A DNA stretch of 64,000 nt from Planctomycetaceae bacterium (GTDB lineage: Bacteria > Planctomycetota > UBA1135 > GCA-002686595), in the NCBI GenBank assembly GCA_011525785.1, contig WYBT01000056.1, forward strand, positions 208,777-272,776, written 5' to 3'. This document shows, in pieces, positions 35,724 through 44,906 of the stretch (its first letter is position 1; each line of letters starts with the position of its first letter). The translations under genes and the position numbers were made by a program. The notes below the pieces were generated by a model. The model was not told the origin of the DNA. It saw nothing but the letters and a program-made list of their open reading frames with translations, and did no database searches.

Positions 35724-37736
35724 CTACTTCGGCGCGGGCTCGTCGCGCGGGGGCCAGAAGAACTCGCGCGGCGAGATCAACAGGCGCGCGCCGACGCTGC
35801 GCAGCAGCGAGCGGGTCTCCGCGCCATCCAGCCCGCGCGAACGCAGCGCGACCTTGAGCGCCAGCGTGAAGCTCACGATCAGGTTCACGCCGCCGATGCA
35901 CAGGACTCCGAAGGCGGAATTCACGGCCGCGGTCCAGAGCACCTGGAAGTCCAGTCCGGCGAGTCCGTAGGCGAGGTTCGAGGCGGCGAAGGCGACATGG
36001 CGGATGTCGAGCGGCAGTCCGAGCAGTTGGCCGACGACACCCGTGCTGCCGAGCATGCAGCCGAAGAGGAAGTTGCCCACCAGCGCGCCGAGGTTGTGCT
36101 CGACGTAACCCGCCAGGGCTGCGAGCCGTTGCGTTCCGAGCAAGCGTCGCAGCCAGCGCACGCGCGTCAAGCGCTCGGGTACGCGGTGGTACAGCGCCTG
36201 GTTGTCGTAGTAGCCCGAGATCAGGCCGCTCAGGAACAGATAGACGCCCGCGATCGCCGCGTGCAGCAGCGCGAGGCTGCGCAGCGGGTGCAGCTCGTGC
36301 AGCAGATGGTCCGCTTTGTCGTGGCCGACCGGGTCGACGCCGAAGGCGGCGCAGGCTGCGCTGATCGCGAGCGCGACGACGAAGCCGATGCTCACGTTGC
36401 CCGCGATCGAGATCCACTGTGTGCGGCTGACTTCGGCGGCGATGCGCGTGAGCGCGTCCAGGCGCGTCTCGCGATCGGTCGTCTCGTCGATCGTGGCGGC
36501 CAGCGTCGCCGCGGTCATGGCGGGCTGCTTGGTGGCGATCGTCAGCCCCAGGATGTGGATCAACACGAAGCCCAGGCCGTAGTTGAGGCTGTAGGCGACG
36601 GCGGCCCACACCGGCGGAAGCGCCAGCTTCGAGAGCAGGATCTTGTTCAGCGCCATGAAGGCGATGATCAGCCCGGCGCCCGAGGCCGCGCGGTACATGG
36701 CGAGGAACTGGCTGCGCGTCGCGCTGATGTAGTGCTCGCCCGAGCGACTGGCGTGCTCGGTGACGCGCCGCGCGACGAGTTCGAGGGCGCCCGAGAAGAG
36801 CTCCTTGAGGCTGTTGCTGCGCGTCTGCGCCTCGACCAAGGACAGCGCGAACGCCAGCACTTGCGCGCGTTGCTCCGCCGGAGAGCGCTCCGGCGCCGGC
36901 GCAACCACCTCGCGCAGCACTCGCAGTCGCGCGACGAGCTGTTCGATGCGTTGCAGCAGGAACACCAGCCGCACGTCGACGCCCGCCTCGCGCGAGCGGT
37001 GGCGCACGCGCTCGACGTAGTCCAGGCACTGCTCCAGCAGCACGAGCATGTGCCGCCCGGCGAGCTCGCGCGCTTCGTCGCCGGGCTCGCCGTCGATGAA
37101 CTCGCGCACTTCCTCGGCCTGCGTCACGAACGGCGACTCGTGCTTGGCGAGCGCCGGGAGGTAGCGCACGAGCGTGGGATCGGTCCCCAGGCCCGCCAGC
37201 CGCAGACTGACCAGGCGCAGCGCTTCGAGCAGCTCCGAGCGGCACTGGCGGCGCGCGGGTTCGAAGCCGGCGGAGTCGATCGCCACGTGCTCCAGCAACT
37301 CGAGCCACGCTTCGCGAGGCACTTGGCTGACCCAGTCGAAGTCGCCGTCTTCGAAGAGCTGCTCCAACACATCGCGCAGGAAGCCTTCGTCGATGGCGGG
37401 CGGGAGCAGGCGGTTGGCGACGCGCCGGAACAGGCCGCCGATGAGGCGCTCGTCCTCGAGGATGCCCGACTCGGCGTAGAGCGAGCGCTGGCTGCTGTCG
37501 GCGAGCAGCGTTCCCACCATCGAGCTGAGCGCGGCGGCGTGCTCGGGGTGGGTGCGCAGGTGCTCGTTGAGCGCCTGCACCTTCGCTGTCGCTTCGTCGT
37601 TGTCTTCGTTCCAGTTCGGCCGCAGCAGTTCGACCAGCCCCGTCAGCCGCGCGCGCGCGTCGGCGGGCGACGAGGGCAGCGGCGACGCGAACGGCGCGTC
37701 GAACACCCGGGCCGGATCTGTGGGGGGTGCGTGCAT
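35724..37736 (-). CDS. PF10136 (site-specific recombinase / Gcr) family membrane protein
   Basis: This 670-residue protein matches the family named after a gonococcal putative recombinase. The N-terminal half is helical and soluble (about 1-330, many RE/LE-rich helices). The C-terminal half has six or so membrane segments (AGLIIAFMALNKILLSKL, AAVAYSLNYGLGFVLIHILG, SIGFVVALAISAACAAF, LHAAIAGVYLFLSGLISGYYDN) and the family motif around GYYDNQALYHRVPERL. The recombinase name is historical; an integral membrane protein of this design is unlikely to be a DNA recombinase, and its real role is not known. It lies 25 bp behind mutS and could share its transcript. Confidence 0.85.
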   Translation of the reverse strand: MHAPPTDPARVFDAPFASPLPSSPADARARLTGLVELLRPNWNEDNDEATAKVQALNEHLRTHPEHAAALSSMVGTLLADSSQRSLYAESGILEDERLIGGLFRRVANRLLPPAIDEGFLRDVLEQLFEDGDFDWVSQVPREAWLELLEHVAIDSAGFEPARRQCRSELLEALRLVSLRLAGLGTDPTLVRYLPALAKHESPFVTQAEEVREFIDGEPGDEARELAGRHMLVLLEQCLDYVERVRHRSREAGVDVRLVFLLQRIEQLVARLRVLREVVAPAPERSPAEQRAQVLAFALSLVEAQTRSNSLKELFSGALELVARRVTEHASRSGEHYISATRSQFLAMYRAASGAGLIIAFMALNKILLSKLALPPVWAAVAYSLNYGLGFVLIHILGLTIATKQPAMTAATLAATIDETTDRETRLDALTRIAAEVSRTQWISIAGNVSIGFVVALAISAACAAFGVDPVGHDKADHLLHELHPLRSLALLHAAIAGVYLFLSGLISGYYDNQALYHRVPERLTRVRWLRRLLGTQRLAALAGYVEHNLGALVGNFLFGCMLGSTGVVGQLLGLPLDIRHVAFAASNLAYGLAGLDFQVLWTAAVNSAFGVLCIGGVNLIVSFTLALKVALRSRGLDGAETRSLLRSVGARLLISPREFFWPPRDEPAPK

Positions 37737-37761
37737 CGCGGCGCAGTGTGGCGGGCGCCGC

Positions 37762-40404
37762 TCAGAGCAGCTCGCGCAGCCGCTTGAGCTCGAGCAGCGC
37801 CTCGATCGGCGAGAGCTTGTCGGGGTCGAGCTTGGCGAGCGCCGTCTCGACGCGTGAACGCTCCGGCCCGAACAGCGAAAGCTGGCCGGGGTTGCGCTGC
37901 GCGGGTGCGCCGCTGTGCGAAGAGATGCGCGGCACGAGGTCTTCGTTGTCGGCCTCCAGGTCGCGCAGGATCGCCTTGGCGCGCGTGATGAGCTCCACCG
38001 GCACGCCCGCCAGTCGCGCGACGTGGATGCCGTAGCTGCGGTCGGTTCCGCCCTCGACGATGCGGTGCAGGAACACGATCTCGTCCTGGTACTCGCGCAC
38101 GGCGACCGACTTGTTGCACACGCCCGGCAGACGTGCGGCGAGCTCCGTGAGCTGGTGGTAGTGGGTTGCGAACAACGTGCGGCAGCCGATGTGCTCGTGC
38201 ACGTGCTCGACGATCGCCCAGGCCAGCGCCAGGCCGTCGAAGGTGCTCGTGCCGCGTCCGACCTCGTCGAACACGACCAGCGAGCGCGCCGTGGCGTTGT
38301 TGAGGATGCCGGCGACCTCGACCATCTCGACCATGAAGGTCGAGGCGTTGCGGCTGATGTCGTCGGCCGAACCCACGCGCGTGAAGATGCGGTCGACCAC
38401 GCCGATCTTGGCCTTGCGCGCCGGCACGAACGAACCGATCTGCGCCAACAGCACGATCAGCGCCGTCTGGCGGATGTAGGTCGACTTACCGGCCATGTTG
38501 GGGCCGGTCAGGATCGTGATGCGGCGCGCGTCGCGGTCGAGCACGCTGTCGTTGGGCACGAAGGCCTCGGCGCCGGCCATGCGCTCGATCACCGGATGGC
38601 GGCCGTCCTCGATCGAGAGCAGGTCGCCCGAGTCGAGCGTCGGCGCGCAGTAGCGATTCTCCGCGGCGCGCTGCGCCAGTGCGGCGAGGACATCGAGCGT
38701 GGCCAGCGCGCGCGCCGTGTCGAGGATGCGGCCGACGTGGCGCGCGGTCTCGTCGCGCAGCTCGCTGAAGATCTGGTACTCGAGGTCGCGCGAGCGCTCC
38801 TCGGCCTTCAGCACCTTGCCCTCGAACTCCTTGAGTTCCGGCGTGATGTAGCGCTCGGCGTTCTTGACCGTTTGCTTCCGGATGTAGCTCTCGGGCACGC
38901 GCTCGATCTGGCCGCGCGGGACTTCGATGTAGTACCCGAAGACCGAGTTGAAGCCGATCTTCAGGCCGTTGAGGCCCGTGCGCGCGATTTCGTCGCCCTG
39001 GAAGCGCGCCATCCAGCTTTTGCCGTCGCCTGCGATCTGGAGCAGTTCGTCGAGCTCGCTGCTGAATCCCGGGCGCACCAGGCCGCCGTCCTTGAGCGAC
39101 AGCGGCGGCGCGTCGACCAAGGTGCTGCGGATGCGCGCGGTGAGCTCCTCCAGCGGATCGAGCTGCGTCAACAGCTCGCCGAGGATCGCGGAGTACACGT
39201 GCTCGAGCTTGGCGCGCAGGCGCGGCACGACCTCGAGCGACTGCGCCAGTCCCACCAGATCGCGCGCGTTGGCGCGGCCGGTGGAGACCTTGCCGACCAG
39301 CCGCTCGATGTCGAGCACCTCGCGCAGCAGCTCGCGCGTGTCCTCGCGCAGGAAGGGCGAGTCGACGAACTCGGCGACGCCGCGCTGGCGGTGCAGGATC
39401 GCATCGACTTTGCGAAGCGGCGCGAGCAGCCACTCGCGCAGCGCGCGGCCGCCCATGGGCGTGAGCGTGGCGTCCAGCGTCGCGAGCAGGCTGCCTTCGA
39501 CTCGGCCCTCGCGTTGGGTCTTGACGAGCTCCAGGCAGGCGCGCGTGGCGCGGTCGAGCAACAGATGCCCGCTGTTCTCGACCAGTTCGATGCGCCGCAC
39601 ATGCTCGCAGGCGTTGCGTTGCGTCTCCTCGAGGTACTCGATCAACGCGCCGGCCGCCGGGACCACGGGCGAGCTCTCCTCGAGTCCGAAACCCTCGACG
39701 GTGGCGACCTTGAAGTGCCGCGCCAGCGCGCGCAACGCGGTGTCGCGGTCGAAGCGCCAGTCTTCGCGCGGGCTGCGCGCCAGGCCCTGGAAGCCGCCCA
39801 GTGCTTGCGCCAACTCGGGCCGCTTCTGCTCGAGCGTGGCCGACACGAGCAGCTCGCTGGGCGCGATGCGGCCGACCTCGCTCTCGACTTCGCGCAGCGC
39901 GCACTCGCAGGCCTGAAAACGCCCGGTCGAGATGTCGACCCAGGCGAGGCCGGCGCGCGTTCCGCTGCAGTGCAACGCTGCGAGGAAGTTGTTCTCGCGC
40001 GCGTTGAGCGCGTCTTCCTCGGTGATCGTGCCGGCCGTGACCACGCGCACGATGGCGCGCTCGACGATGCCCTTGGCGGTGCGCGGGTCCTCCATCTGCT
40101 CGCAGATGGCGACCTTGAAGCCCTTGCGCACCAGGCGCATCAGGTAGCTCTCGTACGACTTCACGGGCACGCCGGCCATCGGCAGCGCGTTGTCGCCCTT
40201 GTCGCGCGATGTGAGCGTGATGCCCAGTTCGCGCGAGGCGGTCACCGCGTCCGGGCCGAACAGCTCGTAGAAGTCGCCCATGCGGAAGAACAGCAGGGCG
40301 TCGGGCTGCTCGCGTTTGGCGCGCTGGAACTGCGCCATCATGGGCGTCGTCGCCGCGCTGCGCGCCGCGGCCGGGTCGACGAAAGCGCCTTGCTTGTGGG
40401 TCAC
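37762..40404 (-). CDS. mutS: DNA mismatch repair protein MutS
   Basis: From GTG 40404 the protein has 880 residues, the normal length. The mismatch-binding domain has FFRMGDFYELFG (Phe-x-Glu region), and the ATPase has Walker A (TGPNMAGKSTYIRQ), LVVFDEVGRGTSTFDG and ATHYHQL. It recognises mismatches and small loops, including slipped repeats. The GTG start leaves 21 residues before the conserved PMMAQF, as in other MutS proteins; further upstream reading gives arginine-rich nonsense. A C-rich leader precedes the start. Its presence matters for the stability of the octanucleotide repeat at 20.7 kb. Confidence 0.98.
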   Translation of the reverse strand: MTHKQGAFVDPAAARSAATTPMMAQFQRAKREQPDALLFFRMGDFYELFGPDAVTASRELGITLTSRDKGDNALPMAGVPVKSYESYLMRLVRKGFKVAICEQMEDPRTAKGIVERAIVRVVTAGTITEEDALNARENNFLAALHCSGTRAGLAWVDISTGRFQACECALREVESEVGRIAPSELLVSATLEQKRPELAQALGGFQGLARSPREDWRFDRDTALRALARHFKVATVEGFGLEESSPVVPAAGALIEYLEETQRNACEHVRRIELVENSGHLLLDRATRACLELVKTQREGRVEGSLLATLDATLTPMGGRALREWLLAPLRKVDAILHRQRGVAEFVDSPFLREDTRELLREVLDIERLVGKVSTGRANARDLVGLAQSLEVVPRLRAKLEHVYSAILGELLTQLDPLEELTARIRSTLVDAPPLSLKDGGLVRPGFSSELDELLQIAGDGKSWMARFQGDEIARTGLNGLKIGFNSVFGYYIEVPRGQIERVPESYIRKQTVKNAERYITPELKEFEGKVLKAEERSRDLEYQIFSELRDETARHVGRILDTARALATLDVLAALAQRAAENRYCAPTLDSGDLLSIEDGRHPVIERMAGAEAFVPNDSVLDRDARRITILTGPNMAGKSTYIRQTALIVLLAQIGSFVPARKAKIGVVDRIFTRVGSADDISRNASTFMVEMVEVAGILNNATARSLVVFDEVGRGTSTFDGLALAWAIVEHVHEHIGCRTLFATHYHQLTELAARLPGVCNKSVAVREYQDEIVFLHRIVEGGTDRSYGIHVARLAGVPVELITRAKAILRDLEADNEDLVPRISSHSGAPAQRNPGQLSLFGPERSRVETALAKLDPDKLSPIEALLELKRLRELL

Positions 40405-40610
40405 GCGAGAGGGGGCGGGCGGGGCTGAAGGGTGGTCGGCTGGAGGATCGTCGAAATCCCTGGGCGCACACTGCAGTCTATAGAGGACAGTCCGGCGCGC
40501 CCAAGCGCGCGACGGGCGGCGTTCGCGAGCGTTGGCGACGCTTCGGGACCTCGGCCCGAGGGTTGCTAGCGCGCGCCGCCCCGCGACGGCGCCCTTTTTC
40601 GACTCCACCT

Positions 40611-42035
40611 GTGCCCCTCGTCTCCCCGCCCAACTTCGCGCCCGCCCGCGCGCGCCGGCCAACGTCGCTGGTCTTCGCCGTCGCACTGGGACTCCAACTG
40701 CTGGGTGCGTGCCGCAGCTACTCCGATCGAACCGCTCGAGCGTTGAGCGACTTCGAGTCCGGCCGCTTCGAAGCCGCGCGCGAGCAGTTCGCCGATCCCG
40801 ACGTGACGGACTCGAGCTTTCTGTCCGGGGCCGAAGCGGGGATGAGCGCACTGGCGGCCGGGAGCTGGGAGCAGGCGCAGGTCCACTTCGATGCGGCGGC
40901 CGCAGCGGTTGTGCGCCACGAGGAACGTGCGCTGCTCGGCGCCGAAGCGGTGGGCGAGGAGTTGACCACGCTGCTCATCAACGAGGGCGTGGCGGCTTAT
41001 CCGGGTGAAGGGTACGAGCGCGCGCAACTGCACGCCGCGCTGGCGCTCACGTACCTCGCGCGCGGCAATCTCGACGGCGTTTACGTCGAGACGCGGCGCG
41101 CCAACAAGCTGCTCGAGGGCGATGAGAAGCTCTACGACAAGAAGTACGCCGCCGGTGGCTTCGCGCACTTCATGTCGGCCGTCAGCTACGAGCTCCAGCG
41201 TCGCTTCGACGAGGCCTACATCGACTACGCGCGCATGGCGGAGAAGGGCGTTGGAGTCGAGCTGGCGGGCAAGGCGCTGGTGCGAATCGCCAAGCGTCTG
41301 CGCTACGACGACGCGCTCGACGGACTTGTCGCTGCGCACGGAGACGCTGCGACGCCGCCGCCCGACGCTGCGCAGGTGGTCGTGATCGCGGGGCTGGGCC
41401 TGGGGCCCTACAAAGAAGAGCAGACCGTCGCCTTGCCCGCCCCCGGCGGCTTGGTGCAGTTCTCGGTGCCCGTGTTCGTCGCGCGCCCGCAGGCCATCAG
41501 CGCGCTCACCCTGCAGGTCGACGACGGCGCGCCGCTCACGACCAGCGTGATCGAGAACGTCGCCTCGGTCGCGCGCGAGAACCTCGCGGATCGCATGGCC
41601 TGGCTGGCGCTGCGCTCTGCGCTGCGCGCTGGCATCAAGTACGGCTTGACGCGCGTCGGCTCCGAGATGGCGCGCGACAAGAACAACACCGCGGCGGGCA
41701 TCGCGGTGCTCGCCGCCGGCGCGCTGTTCACCGCCGCCACCGAGCGCGCCGACACGCGCTCCTGGCTGACTTTGCCCGACACCTGGCACGCCGCGCGCCT
41801 GTTCGTGTCTCCCGGAGAGCACGAGATCGCGCTGGGCGCGGCGGGCGGCGGGCTGGCGCGCCTGGGCCGCGTCCGCCTCGGACCCGGAGAGACCGTGTTC
41901 GTGCTCGCGCGCACGCTCGGCAACTCCGTGCACGCCCACCTCATCGGCGGAGAGCGGCTCGACCTCCCCGCCCCGACCCCTCCACCGTCCTCATCGCCCG
42001 GCTCCGACGACTCAACTCCAAAGCTATCGCCATGA
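40611..42035 (+). CDS. COG3014-family lipoprotein
   Basis: This 474-residue protein starts (GTG 40611, uncertain; an in-frame TTG at 40563 is possible) with a basic leader, LVFAVALGLQLLGAC and a lipobox cysteine. The N-terminal half is TPR-like and alpha-helical (SGRFEAAREQF, AGSWEQAQVHFDAAAAAV, RAQLHAALALTYLARGNLDGVYVETRRANKLL). The second half is beta-rich with GLGPYKEEQTVALP. This is the COG3014 pattern found upstream of ycfL and lpoB. Start/stop overlap (ATGA) with ycfL makes an operon certain. Probably an envelope protein working with LpoB; biochemical role unknown. Confidence 0.85.
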   Translation: MPLVSPPNFAPARARRPTSLVFAVALGLQLLGACRSYSDRTARALSDFESGRFEAAREQFADPDVTDSSFLSGAEAGMSALAAGSWEQAQVHFDAAAAAVVRHEERALLGAEAVGEELTTLLINEGVAAYPGEGYERAQLHAALALTYLARGNLDGVYVETRRANKLLEGDEKLYDKKYAAGGFAHFMSAVSYELQRRFDEAYIDYARMAEKGVGVELAGKALVRIAKRLRYDDALDGLVAAHGDAATPPPDAAQVVVIAGLGLGPYKEEQTVALPAPGGLVQFSVPVFVARPQAISALTLQVDDGAPLTTSVIENVASVARENLADRMAWLALRSALRAGIKYGLTRVGSEMARDKNNTAAGIAVLAAGALFTAATERADTRSWLTLPDTWHAARLFVSPGEHEIALGAAGGGLARLGRVRLGPGETVFVLARTLGNSVHAHLIGGERLDLPAPTPPPSSSPGSDDSTPKLSP

Positions 42036-42463
42036 ACTCGAACCACTCCCTTCGATCGATCGCCGCACCGGCGCTGGCCCTGGCCGCGCTGCTGGGCGCA
42101 TGCACGAGCGCGCCGCGCGGCACGTACAACACGGTTTCCGGCCGCGAGGGCGGGCAGGTGACGACCCACACGCCCAACCGCGATCTCGAGAACGCGCTCG
42201 AGATGAGGGACATCGTGCAGGTCCGAAAGGACGGCATGCTCATCTTCCAATTCGAGCTAGTGAACAAGCTCGACCGCGCACTGAGCTTCCAGTGGGACGT
42301 CGAGTGGCGTGACCGTTCCAACCTCGTGATCGACTACGGCCCGGCTCACTACCGTCCCGAGCGGCTTTCAGGGCGCCAGTCGAAGACGATCAAGGTGGTC
42401 GCGCCGTCGCCCGACGCCGACAGTTTCCGACTTCTGCTGGGCTCGCGCGACGAAGTGCGCTGA
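42032..42463 (+). CDS. YcfL-family (DUF1425) lipoprotein
   Basis: This 143-residue protein has a lipoprotein signal (APALALAALLGACTS). The mature part contains LENALEMRDIVQVRKDGMLIFQFELVN and ALSFQWDVEWRDRSN, an immunoglobulin-like beta sandwich typical of DUF1425/YcfL, whose E. coli member sits next to lpoB. It overlaps the COG3014 gene by ATGA and is followed by lpoB after 63 bp. Probable envelope location; molecular role unknown. Confidence 0.88.
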   Translation: MNSNHSLRSIAAPALALAALLGACTSAPRGTYNTVSGREGGQVTTHTPNRDLENALEMRDIVQVRKDGMLIFQFELVNKLDRALSFQWDVEWRDRSNLVIDYGPAHYRPERLSGRQSKTIKVVAPSPDADSFRLLLGSRDEVR

Positions 42464-42526
42464 AGCCGCCTCGCCGTAGCCCTCATCTCCAATACTCACC
42501 GTCGAACTCAACGTCACTCCATCGCC

Positions 42527-43159
42527 ATGAAGCAACTCCGATCGACCGTTCTCGTTCTCACTCTGGGCGCGCTCGGCGCCTGCAGCTCCATCGGTTACGA
42601 CGACCCCAACAAGGTCGAGACCGTCAACCTCCAGTTCGGCTCCACCGACCTGCAGTCCATGGCGGACAAAATGGTCCAGTCGCTGCTCTCGAGCCCGGGC
42701 CTGCAGTACATCGACCACTCCGGCAAGGGCGAGGACAAGCGCGTGGTGCTGTTCACGGGCAACGTGAACAACCGCACCTCCGAGCACATCGACACGTCGA
42801 GCATCACCGACTCGATCCGCACCGCGCTGCTCAAGAGCGGGCGCTTCCGCATCGCCGCCAGCAACCAGGCGCAGGACGAGCTCGGCAGCCAGGTGCGCTT
42901 CCAGATGGAGTCGGGCCGCGTCGACCCCAATCTGATCCGCCAGTTCGGCAAGCAGATCGGCGCGGACGCCGTGATGTACGGCAACCTGCGTTCGATCGAG
43001 AAGGAGCGCCAGCGCAGCCTCGAGAGCGGCGGCAAGAAGACCGAGGACGTCTACTACAAGCTGACGCTCGAGGTGGTGAACATCGAGACCAGCGAGGTCA
43101 TCTGGATGGAGGAGAAGGAGATCCGCAAGTCCAAGAAGACCGGTCTGTTCGGCGGTTGA
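42527..43159 (+). CDS. lpoB: LpoB-like penicillin-binding protein activator
   Basis: This 210-residue lipoprotein (signal LVLTLGALGACSS) matches LpoB: VETVNLQFGSTDLQSMADKMVQSLL, VVLFTGNVNNRTSEHIDTSSI, LLKSGRFRIAAS, FGKQIGADAVMYGNLRSIEK and a final VNIETSEVIWMEEKEIRK. In E. coli LpoB is an outer-membrane lipoprotein that activates PBP1B for peptidoglycan synthesis. In this probable planctomycete the partner is not in the window. Third gene of the COG3014-ycfL-lpoB operon, ended by a large inverted repeat. Confidence 0.92.
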   Translation: MKQLRSTVLVLTLGALGACSSIGYDDPNKVETVNLQFGSTDLQSMADKMVQSLLSSPGLQYIDHSGKGEDKRVVLFTGNVNNRTSEHIDTSSITDSIRTALLKSGRFRIAASNQAQDELGSQVRFQMESGRVDPNLIRQFGKQIGADAVMYGNLRSIEKERQRSLESGGKKTEDVYYKLTLEVVNIETSEVIWMEEKEIRKSKKTGLFGG

Positions 43160-43160
43160 G

Positions 43161-43257
43161 GTACGGAGCCAGGCTCGTTCCCCACACTTTCGCGCCGTCG
43201 GTCCGGCGTTGCCGTCGGTTCGACGCGAAAGTGTGGGGAGCGAGCCTGGCTCCGTAC
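43161..43257. repeat. Long inverted repeat between convergent genes
   Basis: The 34-nt arms at 43161-43194 and 43224-43257 are complementary apart from one position. The outer tips read GTACGGAGCCAGGCTCG. The element begins 1 nt after the lpoB stop and ends 4 nt before the ugd stop, so it fills the convergent gap and may end both transcripts. Its first 12 nt match the tips of the hairpin at 34512-34612, while the interiors differ. Confidence 0.96.
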
Positions 43258-43261
43258 GCCG

Positions 43262-44563
43262 TCAGCAGCCGATGCCGTAGTACGTGAAGCCCAAGGGCTC
43301 GAGCGTCTTGCGGCGGTAGATGTTCCGGCCGTCGAAGATCACCGGTGACTTCAGGCGGCGCTTGACCTCGTCGAAGTCGGGGCGGCGGAACTCGTTCCAC
43401 TCGGTGACCAGCACCAGCGCGTCGGCGCCGTCGAGCGCTTCCATCGGGGTCTCGGAGTACTCGATGCGGTCTCCCAGGTGGTGTTTCTTGCACTCCGCGA
43501 TGGCCTCGGGATCACAGGCGATGACGCTCGCGCCCGCCGCCAGCAATTCCTCGGCGATCACCACCGCCGGGGCCTCGCGCATGTCGTCGGTGTTGGGCTT
43601 GAACGCCAGACCCCACAACGCGAAGCGGCGGCCGGTGAGCTTCTCGCCGAAGTGCTTCTTCACCATGCGCGCGAGCAGGTGCTTCTGCTCTTCGTTCACG
43701 TCCTCGACCGCGCGCAAGATCTTGAAGTCGTAGCCGTGCTCCTCGGCGGTCCGGACGACGGCCTTGACGTCCTTGGGGAAGCACGAACCGCCGTAGCCGC
43801 AGCCGGCGAACAAGAAGCGCGAGCCGATGCGGTCGTCGGTGCCGATGCCCTTGCGGATCATGTCGACGTCGGCGCCGACGCGCGCGCAGATGCTGGCGAT
43901 CTCGTTCATGAACGAGATGCGCGTCGCGAGCATGGCGTTGGCGGCGTACTTGGTGAGCTCGGCCGACTCGGGGTCCATCTGCAGGATCGGCTTGCCGGTC
44001 CGCACGAACGGCGAGTAGAGCTCGTCCATCACGTCCGCAGCGCGCTTGGAGCGTGCGCCGATCACGACGCGGTCGGGCTTCATGAAGTCGTCGATCGCCG
44101 CGCCCTCCTTGAGGAACTCGGGGTTGGAGACGACGTCGAACTCGTGCTTGGTGTTCGCGGCCACGACCTCGGCCACTTTGCGCGAGGTGCCCACCGGGAC
44201 GGTCGACTTGTCGACGATCACGGTGTAGCCGGTCATGTGCTGGGCCACCGACTTGGCGGCGGAGAGCACGTACTTGAGGTCCGCGCTGCCGTCTTCGCCC
44301 GGCGGCGTGCCGACGGCGATGAAGACCACCTGCGCCCGCGGGATGGCGTCCTCGTACTTGGTCGTGAAGCTCAGGCGCCCGTCGTGGACGTTGCGCTTCA
44401 TCAGCTCCTCGAGACCGGGCTCGTAGATCGTCGGGACGCCGCTCTTGAGCTTGTCGATCTTGGCTTGGTCGATGTCGAGGCAGACGACCGAGTTGCCGCT
44501 CTCGGCGAAACAGGTGCCCGCTACGAGGCCGACGTAGCCAGTGCCGATGACTGCAATGCGCAT
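43262..44563 (-). CDS. ugd: UDP-glucose 6-dehydrogenase
   Basis: This 433-residue enzyme oxidises UDP-glucose to UDP-glucuronate with two NAD, supplying acidic sugars for surface polysaccharides. The N-terminal NAD domain starts RIAVIGTGYVGLVAG. The catalytic cysteine is Cys261 in GYGGSCFPKD, with the conserved lysine in the ELTKYAANA helix, and the C-terminal domain has WGLAFKPNTDDMREAP. UDP-ManNAc dehydrogenase activity is less likely given this pattern. A C-rich leader (CCCCCACCCCCC) precedes ATG 44563 without a Shine-Dalgarno sequence. Confidence 0.95.
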   Translation of the reverse strand: MRIAVIGTGYVGLVAGTCFAESGNSVVCLDIDQAKIDKLKSGVPTIYEPGLEELMKRNVHDGRLSFTTKYEDAIPRAQVVFIAVGTPPGEDGSADLKYVLSAAKSVAQHMTGYTVIVDKSTVPVGTSRKVAEVVAANTKHEFDVVSNPEFLKEGAAIDDFMKPDRVVIGARSKRAADVMDELYSPFVRTGKPILQMDPESAELTKYAANAMLATRISFMNEIASICARVGADVDMIRKGIGTDDRIGSRFLFAGCGYGGSCFPKDVKAVVRTAEEHGYDFKILRAVEDVNEEQKHLLARMVKKHFGEKLTGRRFALWGLAFKPNTDDMREAPAVVIAEELLAAGASVIACDPEAIAECKKHHLGDRIEYSETPMEALDGADALVLVTEWNEFRRPDFDEVKRRLKSPVIFDGRNIYRRKTLEPLGFTYYGIGC

Positions 44564-44833
44564 GAGGGGGGTGGGGGATCGAAGGTGGTGGTTCGGGGCG
44601 CGCGAGCCCGCTGCGGCGACCGCGGGGACGGTCGTTCGCAGGTCGCTCCGACGGGTTGACGCCGGACGGCTCCACTCTGCCGCCAGCGCCCTGGGCGGGG
44701 ATTCCTGCGGGCCTTTCGGTCGCCGCGCGGGCGCGGGTGGAGTCGGAGGGCGGAGCAAGATACCTTCGAACCCGCGGCCTGGAATGAACCAGCCGTTGAG
44801 CCGCTCGCTGCTGACGGGCAGCTCGGCGACCGC

Positions 44834-44906
44834 GGGCGATTAACTCAGCGGCTAGAGTGCGTCCCTTACAAGGACGAAGTCGGGGGTTCGAATCCCTCAT
44901 CGCCCA
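44834..44906 (+). tRNA. tRNA-Val, anticodon TAC
   Basis: A 73-nt cloverleaf: acceptor GGGCGAT pairs with ATCGCCC, D-arm with ACTCAGCGGCTAGAGT, anticodon stem CGTCC/GGACG around CTTACAA (anticodon TAC), T-arm GGGTTCGAATCCC-like, discriminator A at 44906. The following bases are CCC, so the CCA end is not encoded and must be added by the CCA-adding enzyme. Confidence 0.97.

Noticed and set aside
35724..37736. Phage-type site-specific recombinase and therefore a mobile element
   Set aside because: The protein is a PF10136 membrane protein without integrase or resolvase catalytic motifs, and no att-like sites or phage genes surround it.
40405..40851. N-terminal extension of mutS
   Set aside because: The upstream in-frame text is arginine- and serine-rich without similarity to MutS and overlaps the divergent gene's start region.
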